The position numbers and the translations under genes were made by a program. The notes under the pieces were generated by a model. That model had not been told where the DNA came from and did not search any database. It was given only the letters and a program-made list of their open reading frames with translations. From Tessaracoccus massiliensis (GTDB taxonomy: Bacteria > Actinomycetota > Actinomycetes > Propionibacteriales > Propionibacteriaceae): DNA of 64,000 nucleotides. How positions within the stretch are numbered: the first letter of the stretch is position 1; each line of letters starts with the position of its first letter. This document shows, piece by piece, positions 7,790 through 18,212 of the stretch. The stretch covers positions 152,344-216,343 of the forward strand of contig NZ_LN623538.1 of the NCBI RefSeq assembly GCF_000826065.2. The letters run 5' to 3'.

Positions 7790-9085
7790 ATGAGTGACAA
7801 TCCCCAGAACTTTCCCCCGCCATCGGCCGGTGAACGAGGCGCGGACATCCCTGATCCGGTGCCCGCGACGGCGCCTCAGGCACCCCGAGCACCGCAGGCG
7901 CCGGCGCGGGCACCGGATCAGGGATGTCCGCGCCTCGTTCACCGGCCCGTCTCTTATCACCCTCTCCCAGCCCACGAGACCGTACTAGATCTCGTATGCG
8001 GCAAGCGGGGCGGGTTCGCGCGCGGCTTCGGCGGCGGCCTCGGGTTCGGGATCGGGTTGGGCGCCATGCTGTTGGTCACCTCACTGGTCTCTCTGATCAC
8101 CATGATCGGCAGCCTCGCGGCCCTCACACCCTCGGAGGCGGGCACCGCCACCACCAACCTGACCACCATCTGGGGCAGCGGCAGCGAGCGGCTGCGGGCC
8201 ATCAACGTCTCCGGTGCCATCCTCTCTGATGCCTCCGACGGCGCGCTGCTGGCCGCCGGCACCTTCGGCAACGAGGTGGCCAAGCAGATCGACGAACTGA
8301 CCTCCGAGGATGCCTCCGGCCTGTTGCTGCTGGTCAACACACCCGGCGGCAGCATCGGCGGCTCCCGCGCGATCAGCGACGCCGTCGAGCGATACCAGGA
8401 ACGCACGGCGAACAGGGTGCTGGTGCACGTGACGTCCATGTCTGCATCGGGCGGCGTCTACGCCACCGCGTCGGCCGACGAGATCATCTCCGACCACGGG
8501 GCCCTGATCGGCTCCATCGGCGTGATCTTCGGCCCGTTCACGCAATACACCGACGTGGTGGGCACCACCGGCAACATCCTCGAATCCGGGGTCACCACCA
8601 CCGGCGGCATCACCCAGGAGTACCTGAGCCAGGGCACCGGCAAGGACTTCGGTAACCCCTACCGGCCCATGACGGATGAGGAACGCGCCAACTACACCTC
8701 AGGCCTCAAGGTGGAGTACGACAACTTCGTCGAGCACGTCAGTCAACACCGCGACATCCCGTCGGAGAAGATCGTCAACGACCTGGGCGCCTTCATGTTC
8801 GATCCGGAGACGGCCCAGAACCACGGCCTCATCGACGGCATCATGGGCCGCGACGAGTTCTTCCGCCACGCGGCCGAATCCGCAGGCCTCGATCCGGATG
8901 ACACCCGGGTGGAAGCCGTGCGCGCTCCGAGTGCATGGGAGTCGCTGCTCGGCGCCGAGCGCCCGTTCGGGTCTGCGCCCGCCGTCGACCAGGGCCCGGG
9001 CGTGGTTCCTGCGCTCAGCCGCTCGTTCTGTGGCGGCACCCAGCCGCTGGCGTTCGCCGGTGACCTCGCCGGGGTCTGCGGCTGA
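7790..9085 (+). CDS. sppA: Signal peptide peptidase SppA-type S49 protease (N-terminal part corrupted)
   Basis: Membrane-anchored S49 serine protease, 431 residues as assembled. One transmembrane helix (about 88-115, IGLGAMLLVTSLVSLITMI) precedes the protease domain: NTPGGSIGGSRAISDAV, then MSASGGVYATASADEII with the catalytic Ser in SASGG, then GALIGSIGVIFG. ATG at 7790 has GAGGAGG upstream. Residues about 40-70 are not trustworthy: they are encoded by one arm of a perfect inverted repeat and by sequencing-adapter DNA (7948-7999) that happens to leave the frame open. The true protein is probably shorter, with a Pro/Ala linker running into GGFARGFGGGLG. Confidence 0.85.
   Translation: MSDNPQNFPPPSAGERGADIPDPVPATAPQAPRAPQAPARAPDQGCPRLVHRPVSYHPLPAHETVLDLVCGKRGGFARGFGGGLGFGIGLGAMLLVTSLVSLITMIGSLAALTPSEAGTATTNLTTIWGSGSERLRAINVSGAILSDASDGALLAAGTFGNEVAKQIDELTSEDASGLLLLVNTPGGSIGGSRAISDAVERYQERTANRVLVHVTSMSASGGVYATASADEIISDHGALIGSIGVIFGPFTQYTDVVGTTGNILESGVTTTGGITQEYLSQGTGKDFGNPYRPMTDEERANYTSGLKVEYDNFVEHVSQHRDIPSEKIVNDLGAFMFDPETAQNHGLIDGIMGRDEFFRHAAESAGLDPDDTRVEAVRAPSAWESLLGAERPFGSAPAVDQGPGVVPALSRSFCGGTQPLAFAGDLAGVCG
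7825..7947. repeat. 42-bp perfect inverted repeat inside sppA, probable artefact
   Basis: Bases 7825-7866 are the exact reverse complement of 7906-7947, with a 39-base spacer that is itself partly complementary. Both strands therefore encode the same peptide (VNEARTSLIRCPRRR). The right arm runs directly into Nextera adapter sequence, so a fold-back or chimeric read is the likeliest origin. Confidence 0.95.
7948..7999 (+). other. Illumina Nextera adapter with N702 index embedded in the assembly
   Basis: From memory, the Nextera i7 adapter contains a GTCTCTTAT transposon end, AGCCCACGAGAC, an 8-base index and ATCTCGTATGC. Here GTCTCTTAT is at 7949-7957, AGCCCACGAGAC at 7969-7980, CGTACTAG (index N702) at 7981-7988 and ATCTCGTATGC at 7989-7999. 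Spacing is exact, with only five mismatches between 7958 and 7968. This is not bacterial DNA. Confidence 0.97.
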
Positions 9086-9099
9086 GCCCGGGGCGCGCG

Positions 9100-9447
9100 C
9101 TAGCCCCAGCCGAGCTCGTGGAGGGAGTCCTCCTCGATGCCGTGGTAGTGCCCAAGTTCGTGGACGAGGGTGATCCAGATCTCCTCGTACAACTCGTCCT
9201 CGGTCTCGCAGAGGCGCGTCAGCGGCCCCTGGAACAGGACGATCCGGTCCGGCAGTTGCCCGAAGCCGTAGGTTTCGCCCCGGTCGGTCAGGGAAGTGCC
9301 CTCATACCAGCCGAGCGTGTCTGAGTCGTCCTCCGGTTCGTCCTCGATCACGAAGATGAGGTTGTCCAGATGCTCGGTCAGGGGAGCGGGCAGCATCTCG
9401 AGGGCCTCCTCGACGAGGGCCTCGAACTGATCCGCGCTGAGCTCCAC
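9100..9447 (-). CDS. Zincin-like metallopeptidase family protein (DUF1025 type)
   Basis: 115-residue small metallopeptidase. The zinc motif [11 protein letters not shown] (HExxHxxGxxE) is near the C-terminus; upstream are the conserved acidic segment [22 protein letters not shown] and [12 protein letters not shown]. This is the usual size and layout of the actinobacterial DUF1025 zincin-like family, whose substrates are unknown. I chose the GTG at 9447 (peptide [12 protein letters not shown]) because AGGATC stands 6 bases upstream and family members start at this point; the frame is open further upstream to ATG at 9528. It is convergent with sppA. Confidence 0.85.
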   Translation of the reverse strand: MELSADQFEALVEEALEMLPAPLTEHLDNLIFVIEDEPEDDSDTLGWYEGTSLTDRGETYGFGQLPDRIVLFQGPLTRLCETEDELYEEIWITLVHELGHYHGIEEDSLHELGWG

Positions 9448-9501
9448 GTCACCGATCCTATGCGGGCGGTGGCGGAGCCCTGCCTCCGGCGCCTCTGGGT
9501 T

Positions 9502-9531
9502 TTGGGCCGATGCCGCCACATCTGGCACAAT
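9502..9531 (+). promoter_or_regulatory. Probable rpsP operon promoter
   Basis: TTGGGC (9502-9507), 18 bases, CACAAT (9526-9531), within an extended TGG-CACAAT context. This predicts a 5' leader of about 135 bases before the rpsP GTG. It overlaps the upstream region of the divergent metallopeptidase gene. Confidence 0.5.
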
Positions 9532-9674
9532 GGCCGGTGCACCTCGTCTCGGCGTGCCCTCTCACGCGCCTCGACGGGACCCCCTTGGTTTACGCGCAGT
9601 GTGCCCCACACTCTGCGCGGCGCCTTTCGACACAGCCTCATCCCGAGGCACACACAACAGGAGACACCACACAC

Positions 9675-10193
9675 GTGGCTACCAAGATTCGTCTGAAGCG
9701 TCTCGGCAAGATTCGCTCGCCCCACTACCGCATCATCGTCATCGACGAGCGCGCCAAGCGCGACGGCCAGGCCATCGAGGAGATCGGCCTGTACCACCCG
9801 AAGAACGACCCCAGCGTCATCCGTGTCGACTCGGAGCGCGTGCAGTACTGGCTCGGCGTGGGCGCACAGCCCACCGAGGCCGTCGTCGCCATCCTGAAGC
9901 GCACCGGTGACTGGCAGAAGTTCTCGGGCGACACCTCGCCGTCCGGCGTGGACCCGCAGCCCGAGCCCCGCGACCGCGAAGCCGAGTTCGCCGCCGCCCT
10001 CGCCGAGGACGCCGACGCCGCCGCGCCGGCCATCTCGAAGGCCAAGAAGAAGGCCGAAGAGGAAGCTGCCAAGAAGGCCGCTGAGGAAGAGGCCGCGAAG
10101 AAGGCTGCCGAGGATGAGGCCGCCAAGGCTGACGAGGCCCCGGCCGAGGAAGCCCCGGCTGAAGACGCCGAGGCTCCCGCCGAAGAGGCCTGA
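9675..10193 (+). CDS. rpsP: 30S ribosomal protein S16 with long Ala/Glu/Lys tail
   Basis: 172 residues. The first about 85 are standard S16 ([53 protein letters not shown]). The rest is a low-complexity extension: an Asp/Ala-rich hinge, then [20 protein letters not shown] repeats (about 118-150) likely to form a charged helix, and an acidic end. Long S16 tails are common in Actinobacteria. The start is GTG at 9675 with AGGAG upstream. First gene of the rpsP-khpA-rimM-trmD set; frames further upstream are open but unconserved. Confidence 0.97.
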   Translation: MATKIRLKRLGKIRSPHYRIIVIDERAKRDGQAIEEIGLYHPKNDPSVIRVDSERVQYWLGVGAQPTEAVVAILKRTGDWQKFSGDTSPSGVDPQPEPRDREAEFAAALAEDADAAAPAISKAKKKAEEEAAKKAAEEEAAKKAAEDEAAKADEAPAEEAPAEDAEAPAEEA

Positions 10194-10195
10194 TC

Positions 10196-10444
10196 ATGCT
10201 CGCTGAAGCCCTGGAGCACCTCGTTGCGGGGATCGTGTCGAATCCCGACGACGTGACCGTCAGGGACAAGGACCTGCGCCGTGGTCGCCTGCTCGAGGTG
10301 CGCGTGCACCCCGACGACGTGGGCAAGGTGATCGGCCGCCAAGGCCGCACCGCCCAGGCGCTGCGCACCCTTGTCGGTGCGCTGGCCGGTAATGAGAGTG
10401 TCCGGGTCGACTTCGTCGACGTGGACCGGCCCCGCCGCCGCTGA
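10196..10444 (+). CDS. khpA: KH-domain RNA-binding protein KhpA
   Basis: 82-residue single KH domain protein. The nucleic-acid-binding GxxG loop is seen in VIGRQGRTAQALRTLV. In other bacteria KhpA pairs with KhpB/Jag to bind small RNAs and influences cell division. The gene sits two bases after rpsP, its standard position in Gram-positive bacteria. Confidence 0.95.
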   Translation: MLAEALEHLVAGIVSNPDDVTVRDKDLRRGRLLEVRVHPDDVGKVIGRQGRTAQALRTLVGALAGNESVRVDFVDVDRPRRR

Positions 10445-10456
10445 CCATTACCACCC

Positions 10457-10493
10457 GCGATGCCCCGGAACTCATCTGAGCCCGGGGCATCGC
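10457..10493 (+). terminator. Strong hairpin between khpA and rimM
   Basis: A 12-bp perfect stem: GCGATGCCCCGG (10457-10468) pairs with CCGGGGCATCGC (10482-10493), with a 13-base loop. There is no T-run, so it may act as a partial terminator or an RNA-processing or stability element separating rpsP-khpA from rimM-trmD. Confidence 0.6.
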
Positions 10494-10508
10494 TGTTGAG
10501 GATTGAAG

Positions 10509-11027
10509 ATGAGTGAGATCGAAGTCGTCGTCGGCCGGATAGGACGGGCCCACGGCATTCGGGGCGACGTGTTCATCGACGTGCGCACCGACGAGCCCGG
10601 CCGGCGCTTCGTCGAGGGCGCCACGCTGTGGCTGGGGGAGAAGCGCCGGCCGCTGAAGCTGACTTCCGTGCGCTGGAACAAGGGCAAGCTCGTGGTGAGC
10701 TTCGCCGACGTGCCGGACCGCACGGCAGTGGAGGCACTCAACGGCGAGTTCCTCTACGACCTGGTGCCCGAAGCGGAGTTGCCCAGCGAACCGGAGGAGT
10801 ACTTCGACCGGCAGCTCGTGGGGCTGACGGTTCGCGACCACACCGGTGCCGAGCGCGGCGCCGTCGCCGAGGTGCTGCACCTTCCCGCACAGGACGTATT
10901 GCGCATCGACGTCGCCGGCGAGGACCGGCTGGTGCCGTTCGTCGCGGCCCTGGTGCCCACCGTCGACATCGACGGGGGCTATCTTCAGCTGGCAGACGTC
11001 GAGGGACTGTTGGAGGACGTCGAATGA
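10509..11027 (+). CDS. rimM: Ribosome maturation factor RimM
   Basis: 172-residue 30S maturation factor that binds ribosomal protein S19. The N-terminal RimM domain begins [25 protein letters not shown]; the C-terminal PRC-barrel covers about residues 95-170 ([30 protein letters not shown]). ATG at 10509 follows TTGAGGATTGAAG, which contains the ribosome site; the TTG two codons earlier is less likely. It overlaps trmD by four bases. Confidence 0.96.
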   Translation: MSEIEVVVGRIGRAHGIRGDVFIDVRTDEPGRRFVEGATLWLGEKRRPLKLTSVRWNKGKLVVSFADVPDRTAVEALNGEFLYDLVPEAELPSEPEEYFDRQLVGLTVRDHTGAERGAVAEVLHLPAQDVLRIDVAGEDRLVPFVAALVPTVDIDGGYLQLADVEGLLEDVE

Positions 11028-11722
11028 GGCTCGACGTGGTCACGATCTTCCCGGACTACTTCGCGCCCCTGCAGCTGTCCCTGGTCGGCAAGGCCATCGA
11101 CAAGGGCATCATCGAGGTCGCCGTGCACGACCTGCGCGACTGGACCCATGACCGGCACAACACCGTCGACGACACGCCGTACGGCGGCGGCGCCGGCATG
11201 GTGATGAAGCCCGAGCCGTGGGGCGAGGCGCTCGACGCCCTCGAAGCGGCGGATGACCGGCCCATGACCATCGTCGTCCCGACACCTGCGGGCCGTCCGT
11301 TCACGCAGGCCCTGGCCTACGAACTCGCAGCCAGGCAGCGGCTGGTGTTCGCCTGCGGCCGCTACGAGGGCATCGACCAGCGCGTCATCGACCACTGCGC
11401 CGAGCGCTATGAACTCGTCGAGGTCAGCCTGGGCGACTATGTGCTCAACGGGGGAGAGGTGGCCGCGCTGGCCGTCACGGAGGCCGTGGTGCGGTTGTTG
11501 CCCGGCGTGGTCGGCAACCCCGAGTCCCTCGTCGAGGAGTCGCACTCGCCCGAGCATCCGCTCCTCGAGTACCCGAACTACACCAAGCCCCCCGTCTGGC
11601 GGGGCCGCGAGGTGCCGGAGATCCTGTTCAGCGGGCACCACGCCAACGTCGCGAAGTGGCGCCTGGAACAGGCCACGGAACGCACCCGGGCCCGTCGCCC
11701 GGACCTGCTCGACGAGGCCTGA
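11024..11722 (+). CDS. trmD: tRNA (guanine-37-N1)-methyltransferase TrmD
   Basis: 232-residue SAM-dependent enzyme methylating G37 of tRNAs, which prevents +1 frameshifting. Knot-fold motifs are present: [35 protein letters not shown] and [18 protein letters not shown] at 11024 lies inside the end of rimM (4-base overlap). The usual next gene, rplS, is displaced about 3.8 kb downstream by sdhCAB. Confidence 0.97.
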   Translation: MRLDVVTIFPDYFAPLQLSLVGKAIDKGIIEVAVHDLRDWTHDRHNTVDDTPYGGGAGMVMKPEPWGEALDALEAADDRPMTIVVPTPAGRPFTQALAYELAARQRLVFACGRYEGIDQRVIDHCAERYELVEVSLGDYVLNGGEVAALAVTEAVVRLLPGVVGNPESLVEESHSPEHPLLEYPNYTKPPVWRGREVPEILFSGHHANVAKWRLEQATERTRARRPDLLDEA

Positions 11723-11745
11723 ACCACCGCTTCGCTCTCAGCGAA

Positions 11746-11769
11746 TTAGGTGAGCCGAACCGCACCTAA
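11746..11769. promoter_or_regulatory. Perfect dyad TTAGGTG-N10-CACCTAA upstream of sdhC
   Basis: Seven-base perfect inverted arms lie about 80 bases before sdhC. The left 19 bases, TTAGGTGAGCCGAACCGCA, match 14 of 19 positions of the DtxR/IdeR iron box as I remember it (TTAGGTTAGGCTAACCTAA). An iron-responsive repressor acting on this iron-sulfur enzyme operon is a reasonable inference; another dimeric regulator cannot be excluded. Confidence 0.5.
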
Positions 11770-11846
11770 ATGTGGCATCGCGACGCGCTGTCCGCTAACC
11801 TGCCCCCTTCCCCCACAGGCCGACATGGGTTGGCTAGAGTGGCGCC

Positions 11847-12568
11847 GTGGCAACAAATCTCACCATTCATCAACGTGCGAGACGAAGCACGGTCGTGAAG
11901 AAGGTCATCATGGCGGTGACCGGTCTCATCATGATCGCTTTCCTCCTCATGCACATGTACGGCAACCTGAAGATGTTCTACACAGCGGACAACTTCTACG
12001 CGTTTGACCATTACGCGCACTGGCTGAAGGGCAAGACCGACGACGGCGGCATCTTGTACCCGATCATGCCGGCGGGCACCTTCATCTGGGTGTTCCGCTT
12101 CGCTCTGCTGCTCTCGGTCATCCTGCACATCTGGTCGGCGGCAACCCTCTCGGCGAAGACCCTCGCTGAGCGCGGCGACAAGTACGTCAACACCAAGAAG
12201 AAGGTCCAGACCTACTCGGCGCGCACCATGCGCTGGGGCGGCATCATCATCGCGGCCTTCCTGATCTTCCACCTCATCCAGTTCACCATCGTGCCGGGCT
12301 CCCTCGGCGCCGGTGGCAGCGGTGAGCACCCGCACCTGATGGTGCTGGCCAGCTTCAGTAACTGGTGGATGGTCGTGCTCTACGCCATCTGCATGGTGCT
12401 GATCTGCATGCACATCCGCCATGGCTTCTGGAGCGCGTTCGCGACCCTGGGCGGCAACCTGAGCGCGAAGTCGCGCCAGCTGCTCAACGTGCTGGCCATC
12501 ATCGTGGCCGCCGTGCTGTTCATCGGCTTCATGATCATGCCGCTCGCTGTTCTGATTGGAGTCATCGG

Positions 12569-12572
<4 letters not shown>
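11847..12572 (+). CDS. sdhC: Succinate dehydrogenase cytochrome b subunit SdhC
   Basis: 241-residue membrane anchor of complex II, carrying heme and the quinone site. Five hydrophobic helices are visible (about 22-42, 72-97, 128-150, 171-195, 213-238), with candidate heme histidines in [24 protein letters not shown] and CMHIRHGF. A single five-helix anchor subunit is the form found in Bacillus and Corynebacterium type enzymes. The GTG start at 11847 begins [18 protein letters not shown]. The sdhA ATG overlaps the stop by four bases. Confidence 0.93.
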
Positions 12573-14580
<2,008 letters not shown>

Positions 14581-14584
<4 letters not shown>

Positions 14585-15336
14585 AGCTCAAGCTACGTAT
14601 CTGGCGTCAGGCCGGCCCCAACGCCGCCGGCAAGATGGTCGAGTACGACCTGGACGGCGTGTCCGAGGACATGTCGTTCCTGGAGATGCTTGACCTGCTC
14701 AACGAGAACCTCACGCAGCGCAACGAGGAGCCGGTGGCCTTCGACCACGACTGCCGCGAAGGCATCTGTGGCATGTGTGGCGTCGTCATCAACGGCGTCG
14801 CGCACGGTGGCAGCGAGTTCCGCACCACCACCTGCCAGCTCCACATGCGTTCCTTCGAGGACGGTGCCACGATCGATATCGAGCCCTGGCGCGCAGGCGC
14901 GTTCCCGGTGATCAAGGACCTCGCGGTGGACCGCACCGCGCTCGACCGCATCATCCAGGCCGGCGGCTTCATCTCCTCGAACACCGGTTCGGCTCCGGAC
15001 GCACACGCGAGCCCGGCGCCGAAGCGCGAGGCAGATATCGCCTTCGACAACGCCACCTGCATCGGCTGCGGCGCCTGCGTCGCGGCCTGCCCGAACAGCT
15101 CCGCCATGCTGTTCACCGCGGCCAAGATCACGCACCTCGCGATGCTGCCCCAGGGCCAGCCTGAGCGGTACCGCCGCGTGAAGTCGATGGTGGCCCAGCA
15201 CGACGAAGAGGGCTTCGGTAACTGCACCAACATCGGTGAGTGCGCAGCGGTCTGCCCCAAGGGCATTCCGCTGGAGTCCATCTCCCAGCTGAACCGTGAC
15301 CTCATCAAGTCCATGTTCAAGGGCGACGGCAAGTAA
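14581..15336 (+). CDS. sdhB: Succinate dehydrogenase iron-sulfur subunit
   Basis: 251-residue electron-transfer subunit. Three cluster sites are visible: [15 protein letters not shown] for the 2Fe-2S cluster, [15 protein letters not shown] for the 4Fe-4S cluster and [17 protein letters not shown] for the third cluster. The GTG start overlaps the sdhA stop. A strong terminator follows, so sdhCAB is a closed three-gene operon. In propionibacteria this complex also works as fumarate reductase in succinate formation. Confidence 0.97.
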
Positions 15337-15356
15337 CAACCACCTGCCACAGCGGG

Positions 15357-15385
15357 GGAGGGGCGGCGCTTCGGCGCGCCCCTCC
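15357..15385 (+). terminator. Terminator of the sdhCAB operon
   Basis: GGAGGGGC-G-GCGC, a TTCG tetraloop, then GCGC-GCCCCTCC: a 12-bp GC-rich stem with one bulged base, followed by TTCTGATTT. Confidence 0.8.
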
Positions 15386-15426
15386 TTCTGATTTCCGCCA
15401 GCCGCGGCAAGCTGGCATAATGACTA

Positions 15427-15547
15427 GCCGTTGCCCACACCTGGGCAACCCCATCACCGACAGCTCCTGCCACGGGGGGAACGTCTGGTGCGTGATGGGC
15501 CAGAGCATACCGCGGTGGCCTGTGGCACTGACGGAAAGGCATAGATC
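15427..15547 (+). promoter_or_regulatory. Structured leader of rplS
   Basis: About 120 bases precede rplS with two clear helices: GTTGCCC (15430-15436) with GGGCAAC (15443-15449), and CCCATCAC (15450-15457) with GTGATGGG (15492-15499), stacked end to end. A possible -10 element (CATAAT, 15415-15420) stands just upstream. Ribosomal-protein leaders often bind their own product; L19 autoregulation here is an inference from structure and position only. Confidence 0.45.
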
Positions 15548-15895
15548 ATGACCAACCCGCTGATCCAAGAGGTCAACAAGGCGTCGCTGCGCGACGACAT
15601 CCCCCAGTTCCGCGCCGGCGACTCCGTCAAGGTGCACGTCCGCGTCGTCGAGGGCAACCGCTCCCGTATCCAGGTGTTCGCCGGCGTCGTCATCGCCCGC
15701 AACGCCGGTGGCGTGCAGGAGGCCTTCACGGTCCGCAAGGTGAGCTTCGGTGTGGGCGTGGAGCGTACGTTCCCCCTGCACTCGCCCATCATCGAGAAGA
15801 TCGAAGTCGAGCGCCGCGGTGACGTGCGTCGAGCCAAGCTGTACTACCTGCGCAACCTGCGCGGCAAGGCAGCCAAGATCCGCGAGAAGCGTTGA
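15548..15895 (+). CDS. rplS: 50S ribosomal protein L19
   Basis: 115 residues, complete. Conserved segments include [51 protein letters not shown] and the C-terminal [23 protein letters not shown] at 15548 has GGAAAGG upstream. It has its own leader and its own terminator, so it is a single-gene unit between sdhCAB and lepB. Confidence 0.98.
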   Translation: MTNPLIQEVNKASLRDDIPQFRAGDSVKVHVRVVEGNRSRIQVFAGVVIARNAGGVQEAFTVRKVSFGVGVERTFPLHSPIIEKIEVERRGDVRRAKLYYLRNLRGKAAKIREKR

Positions 15896-15918
15896 TCTGC
15901 TCCCACGAGCATCACATG

Positions 15919-15945
15919 AACCGCCGGGCCCTGTGCCCGGCGGTT
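15919..15945 (+). terminator. Terminator after rplS
   Basis: Perfect 11-bp stem AACCGCCGGGC / GCCCGGCGGTT with a 5-base loop, 24 bases after the rplS stop. Confidence 0.85.
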
Positions 15946-16018
15946 CTGCGTTCAGGCTGTCAGTGGGCGGCGGTATGCTCATGGGAGCGATCCCGCCTGA
16001 TGTGTAAGGAAATGATTC

Positions 16019-16828
16019 GTGGCACCCAGCACTGAGCCCACCGAGCCGAGCGCTGCAGAGGCCCCTGACACCACCGGTGACGCCCAGAAGCAGGCACGTC
16101 CGAGTTTCGGGCGCCGGGTGCTGGGGTGGCTCACTGAGGGAGCACTGATCATCGTCGGGGCCATCGTGATCGCCACCCTGCTGCGCACCTTCGTCGGGCA
16201 GATGTTCGTGATCCCTTCCGGCTCCATGGAGAACACCCTCCAGGTGGGAGACAGGGTGCTGGTGGCGAAGTTCGGTGGCTTCCAACGCGGGGACGTCGTC
16301 GTCTTCGAAGACCCGGGCAACTGGCTGCCGCCCAGCACGCCCACGGAGAATCCCGTGCGGATCGCGCTGGAGTTCGTCGGTGTGCTGCCCAACTCCGGCA
16401 CGGAGCACCTCATCAAGCGGATCATCGGCATGCCGGGTGACCACGTGCGCAGCACTGAGGACGGCTTCCTGGAGGTCAACGGGCAGAAACTCGACGAATC
16501 CGCCTATCTCTACGCGAGCGACGGTCTTCAGGTGGCGCCGTTCACCGTGCCGTTCGATATCGTGGTGCCCGCGGACCACATCTTTGTGCTGGGAGACCAC
16601 CGCAACGCCTCCAACGATTCACGCTGTCGCCTGGCAGACGTCTCCCAGACGCCGGGCGAGCGGGCGTTCGTGCACGTCGACAAGGTGGTGGGATCCTCTG
16701 TGGCCATCGTCGCCCCCCTGCCCCGCCTGTCCACATTCACCGTCCCCGATACGTACGCCACGGTCCCGGATCCCGCTGAGCCTGCGCCGGCGAAACCGGA
16801 CCTCATCCGTGTGGAGCCCGGCTGCTGA
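16019..16828 (+). CDS. lepB: Type I signal peptidase
   Basis: 269-residue membrane protease that cleaves Sec and Tat signal peptides. A Pro/Ala/Glu-rich cytoplasmic N-terminus precedes one transmembrane helix (about 42-62, EGALIIVGAIVIATLL). Catalytic Ser is in VIPSGSMENTL (box B) and Lys in LIKRIIGMPGDHV (box D); FVLGDHRNASNDSR is box E. GTG at 16019 has AAGGAA upstream. The rnhB ATG overlaps its stop by one base. The lepB-rnhB-DUF2469 order is conserved in actinobacteria. Confidence 0.96.
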   Translation: MAPSTEPTEPSAAEAPDTTGDAQKQARPSFGRRVLGWLTEGALIIVGAIVIATLLRTFVGQMFVIPSGSMENTLQVGDRVLVAKFGGFQRGDVVVFEDPGNWLPPSTPTENPVRIALEFVGVLPNSGTEHLIKRIIGMPGDHVRSTEDGFLEVNGQKLDESAYLYASDGLQVAPFTVPFDIVVPADHIFVLGDHRNASNDSRCRLADVSQTPGERAFVHVDKVVGSSVAIVAPLPRLSTFTVPDTYATVPDPAEPAPAKPDLIRVEPGC

Positions 16829-17460
16829 TGATCCGCCCAGGCCGCGGCCCCTACGGGTACGAGCGCGCTCTGGTGCGCGCAGGGCTCGGCCCCGTCGCCG
16901 GGGCTGACGAGGCTGGCCGTGGGGCGTCGGCGGGCCCGTTGGTAGCCGCGGCGGTCATTCTCAACCCGAACCGGCCGATCAAGGGACTCGATGACTCCAA
17001 AGCCCTCACCCCGGCTGCCCGCGAACGACTCTACGAGGAAATCCTCCGGCGCGCCGTGTCCGTGGCCTGGGCACGCGTGGAGCCGGCGGAATGCGACGAC
17101 CTCGGTATGCACCAGGCTGACCTGCACGGGCTGCGCCGAGCGGTCGGGCGCCTCGACGTCCAGGCCGGGTTCGTGCTGACAGACGGCTTCCCCGTCGACG
17201 GGCTGGCAGCCCCGGAGTTGGCGGTGTGGAAGGGCGACAAGGTCTCGGCGTGCGTCTCGGCCGCCTCCATCGTCGCGAAGGTCACCAGGGACCGGATCAT
17301 GACGGAGTACGACGCCACCTACCCGCAGTATGGCTTCGCGATCCACAAGGGCTACAACACGCGGCTCCACCAGAGCGCGCTGGCCGAGCATGGGCCTTCT
17401 CCCATCCACCGCTGGTGCTTCGAGAATGTGCGGCTGAGCGCTAGGGTGGAGCAACTATGA
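16828..17460 (+). CDS. rnhB: Ribonuclease HII
   Basis: 210-residue RNase H2 that removes ribonucleotides from DNA and RNA-DNA hybrids. Acidic catalytic residues are in VAGADEAGRGASAGPLVAAAV (DEAGRG) and GLDDSKALT, with SAASIVAKVTRDRIM further on; GYNTRLHQSALAEHGPSPIHR is the conserved C-terminal part. It overlaps lepB by one base and the DUF2469 gene by four. Confidence 0.96.
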   Translation: MIRPGRGPYGYERALVRAGLGPVAGADEAGRGASAGPLVAAAVILNPNRPIKGLDDSKALTPAARERLYEEILRRAVSVAWARVEPAECDDLGMHQADLHGLRRAVGRLDVQAGFVLTDGFPVDGLAAPELAVWKGDKVSACVSAASIVAKVTRDRIMTEYDATYPQYGFAIHKGYNTRLHQSALAEHGPSPIHRWCFENVRLSARVEQL

Positions 17461-17771
17461 GTGCTGAGGATCTTGAGCAGTACGAGAGCAAGCTGGAGCT
17501 TGACCTGTACCGGGAGTACAAGGACGTCGTGTCCATCTTCACCTACGCGGTGGAGACGGAGCGTCGTTTCTACCTGTGCAACGCTGTCGATCTCAAGGTG
17601 CGCACCGAGGGCGGCGACGTGTACTACGAGGTCTCCATGGGGGATGCCTGGGTGTGGGACATGTACCGCCCGGCACGCTTCGTGAAGTCCGCGAAGGTGC
17701 TGACGTTCCGCGACGTCTCCATCGAGGAGATCGCCCACTCCGAGCTCCAGGTCCCAGACAACAAGAAGTAG
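17457..17771 (+). CDS. DUF2469 family protein
   Basis: 104-residue conserved actinobacterial protein of unknown function. The sequence begins SAEDLEQYESKLELDLYREYKDVV and contains the well-conserved YAVETERRFYLCNAVDL and DAWVWDMYRPARFVKSAKV. It is nearly always next to rnhB and yraN. It is acidic and probably cytosolic; no catalytic motif is evident. Confidence 0.93.
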   Translation: MSAEDLEQYESKLELDLYREYKDVVSIFTYAVETERRFYLCNAVDLKVRTEGGDVYYEVSMGDAWVWDMYRPARFVKSAKVLTFRDVSIEEIAHSELQVPDNKK

Positions 17772-17784
17772 CACCTGCTCCACC

Positions 17785-17793
17785 TGTGGATAA
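17785..17793 (-). promoter_or_regulatory. Perfect DnaA-box 9-mer upstream of yraN
   Basis: TGTGGATAA on the plus strand, that is TTATCCACA on the minus strand, in the 72-base gap before yraN. Second of two perfect copies in intergenic DNA in this window. Confidence 0.4.
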
Positions 17794-17843
17794 CGGTGAT
17801 CGGGGACACCCTTTGGACATAAATGGGTCCGAGGTGATGACCC

Positions 17844-18212
17844 ATGAACCACAAACAGACATTCGGGCGTCTGGGAGAACAACGAGCAACTGAACACCTG
17901 CTGGAGTGCGGGTGGCAGATCCTGGAACGAAACTGGCGCTGCAAGGAGGGCGAGGCCGACATCATCGCGCTCGACCCTGAAGCGCAGGCGTTGGTCGTCG
18001 TCGAGGTGAAGACGCGCGCGGGCACAGGCTACGGTTCTCCGCTGGAGACCATCACGTACGCCAAGGCGCGCCGCCTGCGCTCCCTTGCTGCCATCTACGC
18101 GCGTCAGAGCCGGACCTCCTACCCGCGGCTGCGCGTCGACGCCATCGGCATCCTCTGGCCCAAGGGCGGGGGCTCGGAATTGATCCACGCCCGCGGGATC
18201 GAGGAGCGGTGA
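17844..18212 (+). CDS. yraN: YraN/UPF0102 endonuclease-fold protein
   Basis: 122-residue member of UPF0102, a restriction-endonuclease-like fold. Its core residues are visible: GRLGEQRATEHLLECGW, then EGEADIIALDPEAQALVVVEVKTRAG (Glu-Asp-ExK nuclease signature). Function is unproven in most species; the link with comM and dprA suggests DNA uptake or repair. ATG at 17844 has GAGGTGATG upstream. It overlaps comM by four bases. Confidence 0.93.
   Translation: MNHKQTFGRLGEQRATEHLLECGWQILERNWRCKEGEADIIALDPEAQALVVVEVKTRAGTGYGSPLETITYAKARRLRSLAAIYARQSRTSYPRLRVDAIGILWPKGGGSELIHARGIEER

Noticed and set aside
10030..10190. Lys/Ala/Glu repeats at the end of rpsP as a separate gene or insertion
   Set aside because: Extended low-complexity S16 tails are common in Actinobacteria and the frame is continuous.
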